Shown here piece by piece: positions 9,549 through 19,711 of a stretch of DNA of 54,178 nucleotides (position 1 is its first letter; each line of letters begins with the position of its first letter). The position numbers and the translations under genes are program-made. The DNA comes from Candidatus Caccoplasma merdipullorum. Lineage in GTDB: Bacteria > Bacteroidota > Bacteroidia > Bacteroidales > G3-4614. Location of the stretch: NCBI GenBank assembly GCA_017694415.1, contig JADIMW010000078.1, forward strand, positions 1-54,178, written 5' to 3'. The notes beneath the pieces were generated by a model that made no database searches, was not told the origin of the DNA, and worked only from the letters and a program-made list of their open reading frames with translations.

Positions 9549-10161
9549 TTATCCTGTTTATAAATAATTTTATCGACTCAATATCCTTTATCCCGGGAGC
9601 CGTTTCGAAACGGCTGTTTATGTCCACACCCGCCATTTTGGGGCATTTCAACGCGGCAATACGCCCGGCGCACGACAGGTCGATGCCCCCGCTTAAAAAA
9701 AACGGCACTTCGAGGTTGTAAGCATCGAGGATGCCCCAGTCGAAACGGTTGCCCGACCCTCCGTATCCGTTGCAAGCCGTATCCAGCAGCAGGAAATCGC
9801 AGCAACCGGCGTATGCCTTGCCCCCGGCAATATCGGCAGCCGACGATATGTGCAGAGCCTTTATTACCTCCGCACCGGTTTCGCGGCCGACCCTCTTGCA
9901 GAAGTCGGGCGACTCCCCGCCGTGCAGTTGTACGGCCGAAAGAGAGTATTCCGCCGCCTTCTCCATGATAACCTCTATCGGCGCATCGACGAAAACCCCC
10001 GTAAGTTTTATGCCGCTCGACGCGTAGGGAAGGAACTTGGGGCATTCCGCAACATGGCGCGGCGATGCAGGGTAAAAAATCAGCCCCATGTAGTCTATCC
10101 CCGTTTCGGCAAGCTGACGGATATTCTCCGCATCCCTCATCCCGCAGACTTTTATCTTCAT
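9526..10161 (-). CDS. trpF: Phosphoribosylanthranilate isomerase
   Basis: MKIKVCGMRDAENIRQL, VQLHGGESPDFCKR, LDTACNGYGGSGNRFDW. Confidence 0.96.
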   Translation of the reverse strand: MKIKVCGMRDAENIRQLAETGIDYMGLIFYPASPRHVAECPKFLPYASSGIKLTGVFVDAPIEVIMEKAAEYSLSAVQLHGGESPDFCKRVGRETGAEVIKALHISSAADIAGGKAYAGCCDFLLLDTACNGYGGSGNRFDWGILDAYNLEVPFFLSGGIDLSCAGRIAALKCPKMAGVDINSRFETAPGIKDIESIKLFINRINGKQDEE

Positions 10162-10958
10162 CTTTCGGCCTCCTCAATCAATCTGCGCAGGTTATCTCCC
10201 GGATTCTCTCCCCTCATCAGGCTCTCGCCGACAAGAAACCCTCCGTATCCGGCACGTTTCAGTTCGGCAATTACCCTGCCCGATGTTATCCCGCTCTCCG
10301 ATACCAACAAAGGCGCAGAGGCGAAACCCTTTGTCGCTTTCCGTACAGCCTCGGCCATGCGGAGCGAGTTGCCGGTGTCGGTAAAAAAACTGCCGAGGTT
10401 GCGGTTGTTGATACCGAGCATCTCCATATCGCCGTTCAGCGCGCACAATTCGTCGGCTGTATGCACCTCCAGCAAAACCTCCATGCCGAAATCGTGGATG
10501 CGGCGGGCAAGTGCGGCAATCTCCCCGGGCGGCAGTACCGACGCAATAAGCAGTACGGCATCGGCGCCCGCGCTGAAAGCCTGCATTATCTGATACTCGT
10601 CTATTACGAACTCCTTGAAAAGGAGAGGCAGGTTCGCTGCGTTGCGGGCTCTCGCCACGTCGTCGGGCGACCCTCCGAAAAACTCCCTGTCGGCCAACAC
10701 CGAACAGGCCGAAGCCCCCGCCCCCTCGTACAGCGGCAAAACCTGTTCCGGCCGTGCATCGCGGTTTATCCACCCCTTCGACGGAGAGCGGCGTTTAAAC
10801 TCGGCTATTATCCCCGTTGAGGCAGCGGCCAGACGTTCCCGCATCGAAACAGGCATCCGTCCGTTCCTGATTATTGTTTTCGGCGAAAGAGGCGATACCC
10901 TTTTCAGCATCTCCACTTCCGTACGCTTATGCTTTACTATTTCAGCAAGAATATCCAT
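10158..10958 (-). CDS. trpC: Indole-3-glycerol phosphate synthase
   Basis: IIAEFKRRSPSKGWI, LLFKEFVIDEYQIMQA, LGINNRNLGSF, VSESGITSG. Confidence 0.97.
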   Translation of the reverse strand: MDILAEIVKHKRTEVEMLKRVSPLSPKTIIRNGRMPVSMRERLAAASTGIIAEFKRRSPSKGWINRDARPEQVLPLYEGAGASACSVLADREFFGGSPDDVARARNAANLPLLFKEFVIDEYQIMQAFSAGADAVLLIASVLPPGEIAALARRIHDFGMEVLLEVHTADELCALNGDMEMLGINNRNLGSFFTDTGNSLRMAEAVRKATKGFASAPLLVSESGITSGRVIAELKRAGYGGFLVGESLMRGENPGDNLRRLIEEAER

Positions 10959-10964
10959 GACCTG

Positions 10965-11960
10965 TTACGAATTAAGCGATAAAAACTTGTTGAAAACCTC
11001 CAGAGCCTTCATCCCGTAAAGCGAATTACGGGCTTCGTCGATGCCCTGTTCGATGCTCTTTTGCGGATTAATAACCCTTATGGCGAAAGCCGCATTGGTA
11101 ATGACGCAGTTCATTTTGGCGCGCGAAGCCTTCGTCTGCAGCACATCGTCGAATATGCGGCTCGCCTCTTCCACGCTGTCGCCGCCGTAAAGCTCCTCCT
11201 CGCGGCACCGCTCCATGCCGAGCATTTCGGGCGTGTAAACCTTTTCGCTTTCGGCCGTGGTAACCTTGAACTCCGAAGTAAGGGAAATCTCGTCGTATCC
11301 GTCCATGCTGTGTACCACGCCGAAGCGGACGCCGCTCTGCTGGTACGTATAGCTGTAAAGTCGCAGCAGCGGCAGGTTATATACCCCCAAAAGCTGATAT
11401 GCAGGTTTTGCAGGGTTCACCAGCGGGCCGAGCAGGTTGAAGAAACTCCTTACCGCAAGACTTTTCCTTACGGGAGCTACAGCCTTAAGGGCAGGGTTGA
11501 AAAGCGGGGCGTGAAGATATGCCATGCCGCACTCTCCTATGGAGCGAGCCAGTTTGTCCCTGTCCGATGAAAACTTCACACCGTGCATCTCCATTACGTT
11601 GCTGGCTCCGCTTATCGACGTAGCCCCGTAATTCCCGTGCTTCACCACGGGGTATCCCGCTCCCGCCACGACGAAACATGCTGCGGTGCTGATGTTGAAT
11701 GTGTTTTTCCCGTCGCCGCCTGTGCCGACGATGTCGATAGGGGAGTATTCCGACAAGTCGATGTTAAGGCGCATATCCATAAGAGCGTCGCGAAACCCCG
11801 ACAGTTCCTCTACCGATATGCTCCGCATCAGAAATACGGTAATAAGCGCGGCCACCTGAGTATCGGAATATTTCCCGGCCGCAATCTCCTCGAGTATCTT
11901 CCGAGCCTCCTCGCGTCCGAGATATTGATGCTCGAAGAGGCGGTATAATATCTGTTTCAT
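10965..11960 (-). CDS. trpD: Anthranilate phosphoribosyltransferase
   Basis: DIVGTGGDGKNTFNISTAACFVVAGAGYPVVKHGN, SGASNVMEMHGV, FNLLGPLVNPA. Confidence 0.97.
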   Translation of the reverse strand: MKQILYRLFEHQYLGREEARKILEEIAAGKYSDTQVAALITVFLMRSISVEELSGFRDALMDMRLNIDLSEYSPIDIVGTGGDGKNTFNISTAACFVVAGAGYPVVKHGNYGATSISGASNVMEMHGVKFSSDRDKLARSIGECGMAYLHAPLFNPALKAVAPVRKSLAVRSFFNLLGPLVNPAKPAYQLLGVYNLPLLRLYSYTYQQSGVRFGVVHSMDGYDEISLTSEFKVTTAESEKVYTPEMLGMERCREEELYGGDSVEEASRIFDDVLQTKASRAKMNCVITNAAFAIRVINPQKSIEQGIDEARNSLYGMKALEVFNKFLSLNS

Positions 11961-12047
11961 TTTATTTCAATATAACAGTAGGTAAATGATAAAATGTAAT
12001 CCATCTCTCCGTCCTTCTGCCGGTTGCGGCAGTCCGACGGGCTGGTG

Positions 12048-12626
12048 TCATAACTTCAGCCAGTTCTCGATTATCCTGCTCCCCGACGGGGTCATCAGCG
12101 ATTCGGGGTGGAACTGTATCCCGCGGACATCGTACCGTTTGTGGCGGATACCCATAATCATACGCTCCTCCTTGTCCTCGGCCGTTATCTCCAGCACATC
12201 CGAAGGAAACCCCTCTTTCGACACCACCCACGAATGATAGCGTCCTGCGGTGATTTCATTGCCGAGCCCTTCAAAAAGAGGGTCGTCCGCCGTAATCAAT
12301 ATCTGCGATTCCACGCCGTGGAATACGCGGCTCAGGTTCTCCAGCCTTGCGCCGAATACTTCGGCAATAGCCTGCTCCCCGAGGCATACGCCGAGGATGC
12401 TCTTTTCGGGTGCGTACCGTTCAATCAACGGCAGCAGAATGCCCGCCTCCGACGGGATGCCCGGGCCCGGCGACAGCAGAATCTTGTCGAAGCGCCCTGC
12501 CTCCTCTACCGTAATCTTGTCGTTGCGGAACACTTCGGTATCCGCCCCCAGCTCCCGTAAAATATGCAGCAAGTTGTAAGTAAACGAGTCGTAATTGTCC
12601 AATAAAAGTATTTTATTCCGTTTCAT
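12048..12626 (-). CDS. trpG: Anthranilate synthase component II (glutamine amidotransferase)
   Basis: LLLDNYDSFTYNL, LSPGPGIPSEAG, GVCLGEQAIAEVFG, GIQFHPESLMTP. Confidence 0.96.
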   Translation of the reverse strand: MKRNKILLLDNYDSFTYNLLHILRELGADTEVFRNDKITVEEAGRFDKILLSPGPGIPSEAGILLPLIERYAPEKSILGVCLGEQAIAEVFGARLENLSRVFHGVESQILITADDPLFEGLGNEITAGRYHSWVVSKEGFPSDVLEITAEDKEERMIMGIRHKRYDVRGIQFHPESLMTPSGSRIIENWLKL

Positions 12627-12642
12627 ATCTCCGTAATAAGTT

Positions 12643-14058
12643 TCAGTTAATCAAATTCCCGGCTTCCCTGACAGCTTTGAACAGCGCGCCGAGTTTGCTG
12701 TTTACCTCCTGCAGTTCCCTGTCCGCATCGCTCTTTGCGACAATCCCCGCGCCGGACTGGAAATAGAGCTTGTTGCCGCGGCTTACGAATGTGCGGATTG
12801 TGATTGCCTGATTCAGGTCTCCGTTCAACCCGATAAACCCTATGCACCCTCCGTAAGCACCGCGGTTGTGTTTCTCCAGTTCCGTGATAATCTGCATTGC
12901 CCGCACCTTGGGCGCACCGCTCAACGTACCGGCGGGAAACGTGTCGATAAACGTCTTTACCGGGGTATGCCCCTCGCGTATCCTTCCGCTCACGCGCGAA
13001 ACGAGGTGTATAACATGGCTGTAATACTGCACCTCCTTGTAAAATTCCACCTTCACCCCGTCGGCGTTGCGGCTTAAATCGTTGCGTGCCAAATCCACCA
13101 GCATCACATGTTCGGCGTTCTCCTTCGGGTCGGCGAGCAGAGCCTCCGTCCGTTCGCGGTCTATGTTCATGTCCCCCGTGCGGAATGCCGTTCCCGCAAT
13201 AGGGTCGATGCTTGCCGTTCCGTCCGTTACCTTGCAGTGCGTTTCGGGCGACGACCCGAAAATCCTGAACCCTCCGAAATCGAAATAGAACAGGTACGGC
13301 GACGGGTTTATGCTCCGCAGGGCGCGATACACCTTGAAATCGTCCCCTTTGAATCCCTGTTCGAAACGGCGGCTCAAAACCACTTGGAACACGTCGCCGC
13401 GCAGACAGTGCCTAATACCTTCCCTTACCATCTCCTTGTACTCTTCGTCGGTAATCGGCGAGGTGGTCTCCCCGGCAAGTTCGAAGTTGTACGAGGCGAA
13501 ATTACGGTCCTTTATAACCGCTTCAATCTCATTTATCCTGCTTGTCTCTCCTTCCGGAACGGCTTCTATTATTTTCAGACGGTTGGTAAAATGATTGAAA
13601 ACAAGAATGAAACGGTAAAAAACATAAAACATGTCCGGGGCATCGTTCTCCTCATGGTGATATTCGCATACCGGGATATTCTCGAAATAACGCACCGCAT
13701 CGAACGCCGTATATCCGAAGACGCCGCAGGCGTTCCTGTCGTCGCCTGCAACATGCAACCGTTTCAAAAACCCCGTAATCCGTTCCGCAATATCGTTGCC
13801 GCCCCGTACGGGGGCAATCTCGCGGCTGCCGTCGGGAAAACGCGACGTTATTTCGCGGTTGTTTACCCCGATGCTTGCAACGGGGCAGAGCGCGATGTAC
13901 GACAAACTGTTTTCCCCGCCGTGATAATCCGAACTCTCGAGCAGTGCCGATTCGGGATAAATATCCCTCAGTTTAAGATAGAGGCATACGGGAGTGTACA
14001 TGTCGCCCAGAACCTCTTTGCTTACAGTGTAAAAATCGTAATTCATGACTCTCTTCAA
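12643..14058 (-). CDS. trpE: Anthranilate synthase component I
   Basis: [79 protein letters not shown]. Confidence 0.97.
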   Translation of the reverse strand: MKRVMNYDFYTVSKEVLGDMYTPVCLYLKLRDIYPESALLESSDYHGGENSLSYIALCPVASIGVNNREITSRFPDGSREIAPVRGGNDIAERITGFLKRLHVAGDDRNACGVFGYTAFDAVRYFENIPVCEYHHEENDAPDMFYVFYRFILVFNHFTNRLKIIEAVPEGETSRINEIEAVIKDRNFASYNFELAGETTSPITDEEYKEMVREGIRHCLRGDVFQVVLSRRFEQGFKGDDFKVYRALRSINPSPYLFYFDFGGFRIFGSSPETHCKVTDGTASIDPIAGTAFRTGDMNIDRERTEALLADPKENAEHVMLVDLARNDLSRNADGVKVEFYKEVQYYSHVIHLVSRVSGRIREGHTPVKTFIDTFPAGTLSGAPKVRAMQIITELEKHNRGAYGGCIGFIGLNGDLNQAITIRTFVSRGNKLYFQSGAGIVAKSDADRELQEVNSKLGALFKAVREAGNLIN

Positions 14059-15251
14059 TAATTGTTCATTTCCCTTATATAAGTATCCATATCCTTGTCG
14101 CCCCTTCCCGATACGGTAAGGACAACGACGCTGTCAGGTTTCAGGTTCGCCTTTTTCAGTACGCCCAACGCATGTGCGCTTTCCAGAGCGGGGATAATCC
14201 CTTCGGTGCGGGTCAGTTCAAAAGCCCCGTCCAGAGCCTCGCTGTCGGTAACGGCATATACCTCTGCGCGGTGGCGTACGGCAAGATTCGCATGCATCGG
14301 CCCTATGCCGGGATAATCCAGCCCCGCCGATATTGAATAAGGCTCTTCTATCTGCCCGTTCTCGTCCTGTATCACCAACGTCCTCGCACCGTGGATTATG
14401 CCGGCCTTGCCGAGGTGTATCGTAGCCGCACTGCGTCCCGACAAGATACCTTCCCCTCCCGCTTCGGCAAGTATTATTTTTACCCGTTCATCATCGATAT
14501 AGTGGTATATCGTGCCGGCTGCATTGCTCCCTCCTCCGACACAGGCTATAAGATAATCGGGGTAATCGCGCCCCTCCTTTGCGAGCAGTTGCGACTTTAT
14601 TTCGCTGCTTATCACCGACTGCAGGCGGGCAACCATGTCGGGGTAGGGGTGGGGCCCCACGGTAGAACCGATAACATAAAACGTGTCCGACGGGTGGCAG
14701 CACCAGTCGCGTATCGCCTCGTTGGTTGCATCTTTCAACGTCATGTTGCCCGAAGTAACAGGGACGACCTCCGCTCCCAGCATCTGCATCCTCTTTACGT
14801 TAGGCTGCTGTCTCTCAACATCTGTCTTGCCCATATACACCACGCACGGCATCCCCATAAGGGCGCATACCGTTGCAGTGGCCACGCCGTGCTGTCCCGC
14901 GCCCGTTTCGGCTATGATTCTCGTCTTGCCCATTTTGCGGGCGATAAGTATCTGGCCTATGGCGTTGTTTATTTTGTGCGCCCCCGTATGGTTCAGGTCT
15001 TCCCGTTTCAGATAGAGCCGGCATTCGTACTTGCGGCTCATCCGTTCGGCAAAGAAGAGCGGCGACGGGCGGCCGGCAAAATCGGCGAGCAGCATCGCGA
15101 ACTCTTTCCTGAACTCCGCGCTCTCCATTATCTTCAAATAACTCTCCTGCAATTCCTTTACGCATTTGTGCAGGATTTCGGGGATATATGCTCCGCCGAA
15201 ATAACCGTAATAGCCGTTTTCATCTACTCCGAATCTTGTTCTTGTTGTCAT
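14055..15251 (-). CDS. trpB: Tryptophan synthase beta chain
   Basis: [66 protein letters not shown]. Confidence 0.98.
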   Translation of the reverse strand: MTTRTRFGVDENGYYGYFGGAYIPEILHKCVKELQESYLKIMESAEFRKEFAMLLADFAGRPSPLFFAERMSRKYECRLYLKREDLNHTGAHKINNAIGQILIARKMGKTRIIAETGAGQHGVATATVCALMGMPCVVYMGKTDVERQQPNVKRMQMLGAEVVPVTSGNMTLKDATNEAIRDWCCHPSDTFYVIGSTVGPHPYPDMVARLQSVISSEIKSQLLAKEGRDYPDYLIACVGGGSNAAGTIYHYIDDERVKIILAEAGGEGILSGRSAATIHLGKAGIIHGARTLVIQDENGQIEEPYSISAGLDYPGIGPMHANLAVRHRAEVYAVTDSEALDGAFELTRTEGIIPALESAHALGVLKKANLKPDSVVVLTVSGRGDKDMDTYIREMNNY

Positions 15252-15268
15252 GGTTTTTGAATATTGAT

Positions 15269-15309
15269 AAAAAAACAGGGACCTGCCGTGAGTTCGACAA
15301 GTCCCTGTT
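15269..15309 (-). terminator. Attenuator-type rho-independent terminator upstream of trpB
   Basis: Minus strand: aacagggac-ttgtcgaactcacggcag-gtccctgtt followed by a run of T (TTTTTTATC), between the leader peptide and trpB. Confidence 0.88.
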
Positions 15310-15351
15310 CAGATATTGTTTACTATTGAATATATGCACGCGACAAGCTAC

Positions 15352-15405
15352 TCACAATTGAAGAATTGCAAGCGCCACCACCATATATTCAATATCGAAA
15401 TCATT
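15352..15405 (-). CDS. trpL: trp operon leader peptide MISILNIWWWRLQFFQL
   Basis: ATG ATT TCG ATA TTG AAT ATA TGG TGG TGG CGC TTG CAA TTC TTC CAA TTG TGA read on the minus strand; three tandem Trp codons, between a promoter and a terminator ahead of trpB. Confidence 0.85.
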   Translation of the reverse strand, partial: NDFDIEYMVVALAILQL

Positions 15406-15428
15406 TCTTTTTCTCTCGTTTACGGTTG

Positions 15429-15458
15429 CAAATGTAACGATAATTTACAACTGTGCAA
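15429..15458 (-). promoter_or_regulatory. Promoter of the trp operon (TTG-N19-TACATTTG)
   Basis: Minus strand -7 element TACATTTG (15429..15436) with TTG at 15456..15458, about 24 bp upstream of the leader ATG. Confidence 0.7.
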
Positions 15459-15510
15459 CAGGTTTGAAAAAAATATTTTTTTTTACATGCGAAAAACGCC
15501 CCTGCCCGTT

Positions 15511-17184
15511 TTACCGTTTTCCCCCGTCCACATGCTCTATAAAGACCCCTTTAGTGTCGGGCTCACGGCCTCCCAAAAAGTGCAGATACGATACACCGTG
15601 TTCCGTCTCCGCAACCACGGGGAGTTTTCCGCGCCTGCGTCCGTCCACGAGCAGTGTTGCCGGGGCGTTCTTTTCCCATTCCACCGTTACCGTATGCCAC
15701 TTGTCATCCCTTATCCGCAACGTCTCGCGGTTAAGGTCGAGTCTGTACATGCACTCATAGCGGGCGACGGTATCGGTAGGGTTGAACCACCTGTCGTTCA
15801 AAATCAGTTGCGCCCCTTTCGACCCTTCCGGAATTTTCAGTGAAACATTTACCGAGCCGTCAGGCGCCGCAGGGAAGTTCCACACAGCCCCGTCGTTATC
15901 CTGAACCAGCGAGTCGTTCGGCGTATAGCCGATATGCAGAACCTTAGCCCCCTCCCTGTCGGGGTGTGCCGCCAAAAGAGGCATCTCCTGACGGTTGTAG
16001 CAGCAGTGTCCGGTAATCCCCTTGTAGTATCTGAAAGCCGACCAGTTGTCCAGCCCCTCGTCGAAATCGCACGAGCGGCGCGGTTCATACAGCCATGCCG
16101 CATCGAACAGCACCAGTTTGCGGCAGAGAGGGTGTTGCCCTACCGATACCAGAATCTTGCCGGGTGCGACCTCCACGGCCTGAACCTGATGCACGCTCTT
16201 GTCCTGCCCCGGGCGCGTATCGCCGAAGTTGGCCGAGTTGCGTTCGGTGTTCAGCAGCAGTTCGCGGAACCCGAACCATGTTTTACCGTCATCCTCCGAT
16301 ATTGCAACATGAACTGCGTCGCGGTTTGTAAAGACATCATCCCATACGCCGGTAGCCGTAGGAAGTTCCGGCAGGGGAGTGGTGTTGCACCAAAAGAAAA
16401 GCAGACGCCCGTCGCCCATTCTGAATAGCGTCGGCATGGTTATCGTACCGTAAAAAGGGGAGGGTTCGGCTTTGCTCCATGTTTCGCCTCCATCCTCCGA
16501 GAACGACTGGTAGTGCTTGTCCTGCGACGTACGCATAATCATCCACAACCTGCCGTCGTTCAGTTCCGTTACGGTAGGCTCCACGGCGCCGTGGTTCCAG
16601 CGCACCCCTTCGTGAAACCCGCCCTTTTCGTGCAGGGGAGCGTTCACTTTCGACGAAACTTTCCATGTCCGTCCGTCGTCATCCGAATAATAGACGAAGG
16701 CTCCGCTGCGGTCGGTACGGTGCGCGCCCGATATTACCCGTTTCCCGCCCCGTATAAAAAGAGGCGGTTTGTTCATTATGCCGAGTGTATCGTCTATTTT
16801 CACTATCGACCTGCCCCCTTCCAGACCCCCTTCCGTGCGCAGGGCATATACCCCCGAACCCGTGCAGAAAAGCCTGACGAATTCCCCGCTGACGGGCGAC
16901 TGTATGTCGGCATACGGAAGTTCGTACGGAAGAGTTACGCTTTTCCAATTCAGTCCTCCGTCGCGGCTCGACAAGTAAACGGGGCGCTCCGGTTTCGGGT
17001 GCGAACCGTAGTTGTAGTGTCGCACTTCGCCGTCCGTCATAAGCGAAAGACCAATAAACGCATCGCTCGGAGGAGTCCCGACAATTACGGGAGCAAATAC
17101 GTGTTCTAACAAGTCGGGAATTTCTCCTCTCGCCGGAAGAGACAAACTGCATAATAGAGCAACAATAAAGAAGGAGTGTTTCAT
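15511..17184 (-). CDS. Sialidase-like BNR/Asp-box protein with C-terminal lectin-like domain, secreted
   Basis: Signal peptide MKHSFFIVALLCSLSLPARG; four Asp-box-like motifs (SSRDGGLNW, YSDDDGRTW, FSEDGGETW, ISEDDGKTW). Confidence 0.8.
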   Translation of the reverse strand: MKHSFFIVALLCSLSLPARGEIPDLLEHVFAPVIVGTPPSDAFIGLSLMTDGEVRHYNYGSHPKPERPVYLSSRDGGLNWKSVTLPYELPYADIQSPVSGEFVRLFCTGSGVYALRTEGGLEGGRSIVKIDDTLGIMNKPPLFIRGGKRVISGAHRTDRSGAFVYYSDDDGRTWKVSSKVNAPLHEKGGFHEGVRWNHGAVEPTVTELNDGRLWMIMRTSQDKHYQSFSEDGGETWSKAEPSPFYGTITMPTLFRMGDGRLLFFWCNTTPLPELPTATGVWDDVFTNRDAVHVAISEDDGKTWFGFRELLLNTERNSANFGDTRPGQDKSVHQVQAVEVAPGKILVSVGQHPLCRKLVLFDAAWLYEPRRSCDFDEGLDNWSAFRYYKGITGHCCYNRQEMPLLAAHPDREGAKVLHIGYTPNDSLVQDNDGAVWNFPAAPDGSVNVSLKIPEGSKGAQLILNDRWFNPTDTVARYECMYRLDLNRETLRIRDDKWHTVTVEWEKNAPATLLVDGRRRGKLPVVAETEHGVSYLHFLGGREPDTKGVFIEHVDGGKR

Positions 17185-17604
17185 ATACATTAACGATTTA
17201 TTATCTGCCGACAAAAACGGTTTTGGCATATCGTACTAAATGCTAACGAGTTGCAATATAGGAAAAATAAATACCTCGTACAAAAAAAATTATTTACCAT
17301 GTATAACGGCAGGGAATCGCAAACGCATGCTGTAGGAATAAGAGTTATGAATTATGATATATAGCTGATAAATAGAGCTTTGCAATATTTTTGATAGGCC
17401 GTTTAAAAAAACGGAGGCACAAAAATGAAACCGCTTAAAGCCGAAAAAAATATTCTATTTTATAAAGTTTGCAAAACAATTCTATTGTTTGTATTAAATA
17501 AAAAACATATCTTTAAAGGCAGAAGGAATATACCGAAACGCGGAGGAGCAATGATAATTGTAGAAACGGTAGATTAAATGTCGAACTAAAATCAATGTAT
17601 CACT

Positions 17605-18885
17605 ATGAGAAAGAGTTTTTTATTTGTGTTTCTCGCATTGTTTGCGATAGGCGCTACTGCTCAGGAAAAGTTCAACGAGAAGAAGAGCTATATCGTTGAA
17701 CGCGCGAAAAACAACTGGTTCATGGACTTCAGCGTAAACGGCAACGTTTATTTGGGTCAGCAGGACAATCTGGTAAAATTCAAGGACCGTATAGCTCCCG
17801 GAGGGGCAATCTATGCAGGTAAGTGGGTAACGCCGTGGATGGGTTTCAAATTCGGGTTGGACTTTACCCAGTATAAAGGAGCCGCATATAACCAAAGCGG
17901 AAATTTCATAAGAGGCAATATATGGGATATGAGCCGTTTGAGGTATGATTTGAACAATGTATATGTTCAAAAATACTTCGCTTTCAATCCCAATGTGGAT
18001 ATTTTCTTCAGCATGATGAACCTTATGGGAAATATCAAACCCGACAGAGTTTATGACATTATAATACAAGTAGGCGGAGGATTTATGGTAAACAGCGGCA
18101 ACAAGGTGAAACCCGACTATTGGCACGGCGACATAGGTTACGGCAAGCATGTTTACTATGCCCCCACGCTCAACATAGGCGTAATACAGAAGTTCCGCGT
18201 AAGTGAAGCCTGCGATATAAACATCGACATAAAAGGCGGTTGGGTAGGCAACGACTTCGACGGACAGATGACAACGATAGACAATGGAACGCAATATCGT
18301 GCCGGCGACTTTACCGCATCATTGGGAATAGGATTTACCTATAACTTCAAGCCCCGCAAATGCACACAGTACCGTCCGTGGATAATAAAGGACACGGCCG
18401 AGTCGGCAGCATGCTATGCCAAGTATAAAGAGTTGCAGGCAGCCAAGGCAAAAGTCGATAATGACAACAAGGCGCTCCGCGACAGCATAGAATACCTCAA
18501 AAAGAACCCGACACTCGTACGCGATACCGTTGTAGTAACCAAAACCGAATTAAAAGACATGCCGCGGACTATGCTCGGATATGTTGAATTTGCCAACGGA
18601 TCGGCCAAGATATCGGCATCCGACAAAGCTAAACTCGTAGATATAGCCGAGGTGATAAAGGCAAGTCCCAACTGCCAGTACGAGATATGCGGATACGCCG
18701 ACAACAGCACAGGCTCGAAAGCCCTTAACGACCGCTTGCGCAATCAGCGTGCCGATGCTGCAATAAAAGTGCTTCAGGACTGCGGCGTAAGCCCCAATAT
18801 CCTCAAAAAAGCCACCAACGACGGCAAACCCGGCAAAGGAATATCGCCGCGTGCAATCCTTATAAACCAGTACGACTGCAAATAA
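17605..18885 (+). CDS. OmpA family outer membrane protein
   Basis: Signal peptide, N-terminal barrel, C-terminal OmpA-like domain (CQYEICGYADNSTGSKALNDRLRNQRADAAIKVL). Confidence 0.9.
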   Translation: MRKSFLFVFLALFAIGATAQEKFNEKKSYIVERAKNNWFMDFSVNGNVYLGQQDNLVKFKDRIAPGGAIYAGKWVTPWMGFKFGLDFTQYKGAAYNQSGNFIRGNIWDMSRLRYDLNNVYVQKYFAFNPNVDIFFSMMNLMGNIKPDRVYDIIIQVGGGFMVNSGNKVKPDYWHGDIGYGKHVYYAPTLNIGVIQKFRVSEACDINIDIKGGWVGNDFDGQMTTIDNGTQYRAGDFTASLGIGFTYNFKPRKCTQYRPWIIKDTAESAACYAKYKELQAAKAKVDNDNKALRDSIEYLKKNPTLVRDTVVVTKTELKDMPRTMLGYVEFANGSAKISASDKAKLVDIAEVIKASPNCQYEICGYADNSTGSKALNDRLRNQRADAAIKVLQDCGVSPNILKKATNDGKPGKGISPRAILINQYDCK

Positions 18886-18902
18886 GCGATAACCCCCGAT
18901 AA

Positions 18903-18942
18903 AAAAGCGGTCTGTCAGGAGTTTATCCGACAGACCGCTTTT
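18903..18942 (+). terminator. Rho-independent terminator of the OmpA gene
   Basis: aaaagcggtctgtc ... gacagaccgctttt hairpin with T-rich tail. Confidence 0.85.
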
Positions 18943-19019
18943 ATTTATCAATGTAATAATATTGCCGCCGCTTTCCCGTACATTAAAACACCGACGAGAA
19001 GAACTGCTGTATATCAGAA

Positions 19020-19706
19020 TCAGACCCTGCGGCCGACATACGAAAAATGCGACAAACACGGAGGATAAAGGTCGGCAAGCTGCGGCACCGTTACCGCCGC
19101 GCCTGTTCCGTTGGCAGAGCGTAAAACCGTCCCGTTCTCGACAGTGAAAAAGCCGTTGTTCTCCTCAATTGCCGAATCGGAAACAGCAACCGAAAAAGAA
19201 GAGCCAGTCCTTTCGGAATATAGAGCAAGATAAGCAGCCACATCCGCAATACGGAATTGTACCCTGTTCAACTCCGAGCAACCCGTGCCGAAATCGAAAC
19301 TGCCGTCGGACGATACCAACGATACAGGTTCCGCAAACCGCGAAGAAAAGCCGAACCCCTTATACCATTCCGCAAGAGAGTCATCCCCCGCAATAAGCAT
19401 TGCCAGACAACACCCCGCATTCCTCACGCTCTCCAGTATCTCCGCAACAAGCGACGAGGCAAGCCCTCTGCCCCTGTAACGCCTGTCTGTCATAACCCCG
19501 AAGATATACGCCACATCCGTTCCGTCGCATCCGAACAGGTGTACGTCAGCGGCCGCCACGATATGCCCGTCCGCCCTTTTGACAAACGATTTCCCCTTCG
19601 GTCGCCACGACAGCAGGTAATCGCGCACATACGCTTCGTCATCGCCGAAACACTCGCGCCACAGACGCATCATATCGCCGAAATCCTTTTCTCCGATACC
19701 GTCCAT
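19020..19706 (-). CDS. GNAT family N-acetyltransferase
   Basis: MDGIGEKDFGDMMRLWRECFGDDEAYVRDYLLS; IFGVMTDRRYRGRGLASSLVAEI acetyl-CoA site. Confidence 0.85.
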   Translation of the reverse strand: MDGIGEKDFGDMMRLWRECFGDDEAYVRDYLLSWRPKGKSFVKRADGHIVAAADVHLFGCDGTDVAYIFGVMTDRRYRGRGLASSLVAEILESVRNAGCCLAMLIAGDDSLAEWYKGFGFSSRFAEPVSLVSSDGSFDFGTGCSELNRVQFRIADVAAYLALYSERTGSSFSVAVSDSAIEENNGFFTVENGTVLRSANGTGAAVTVPQLADLYPPCLSHFSYVGRRV

Positions 19707-19711
19707 ACAAT

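Noticed and set aside
13108-14061. 317-aa plus-strand ORF antisense to trpE
   Set aside because: Shadow of the trpE reading frame, no recognisable domain.
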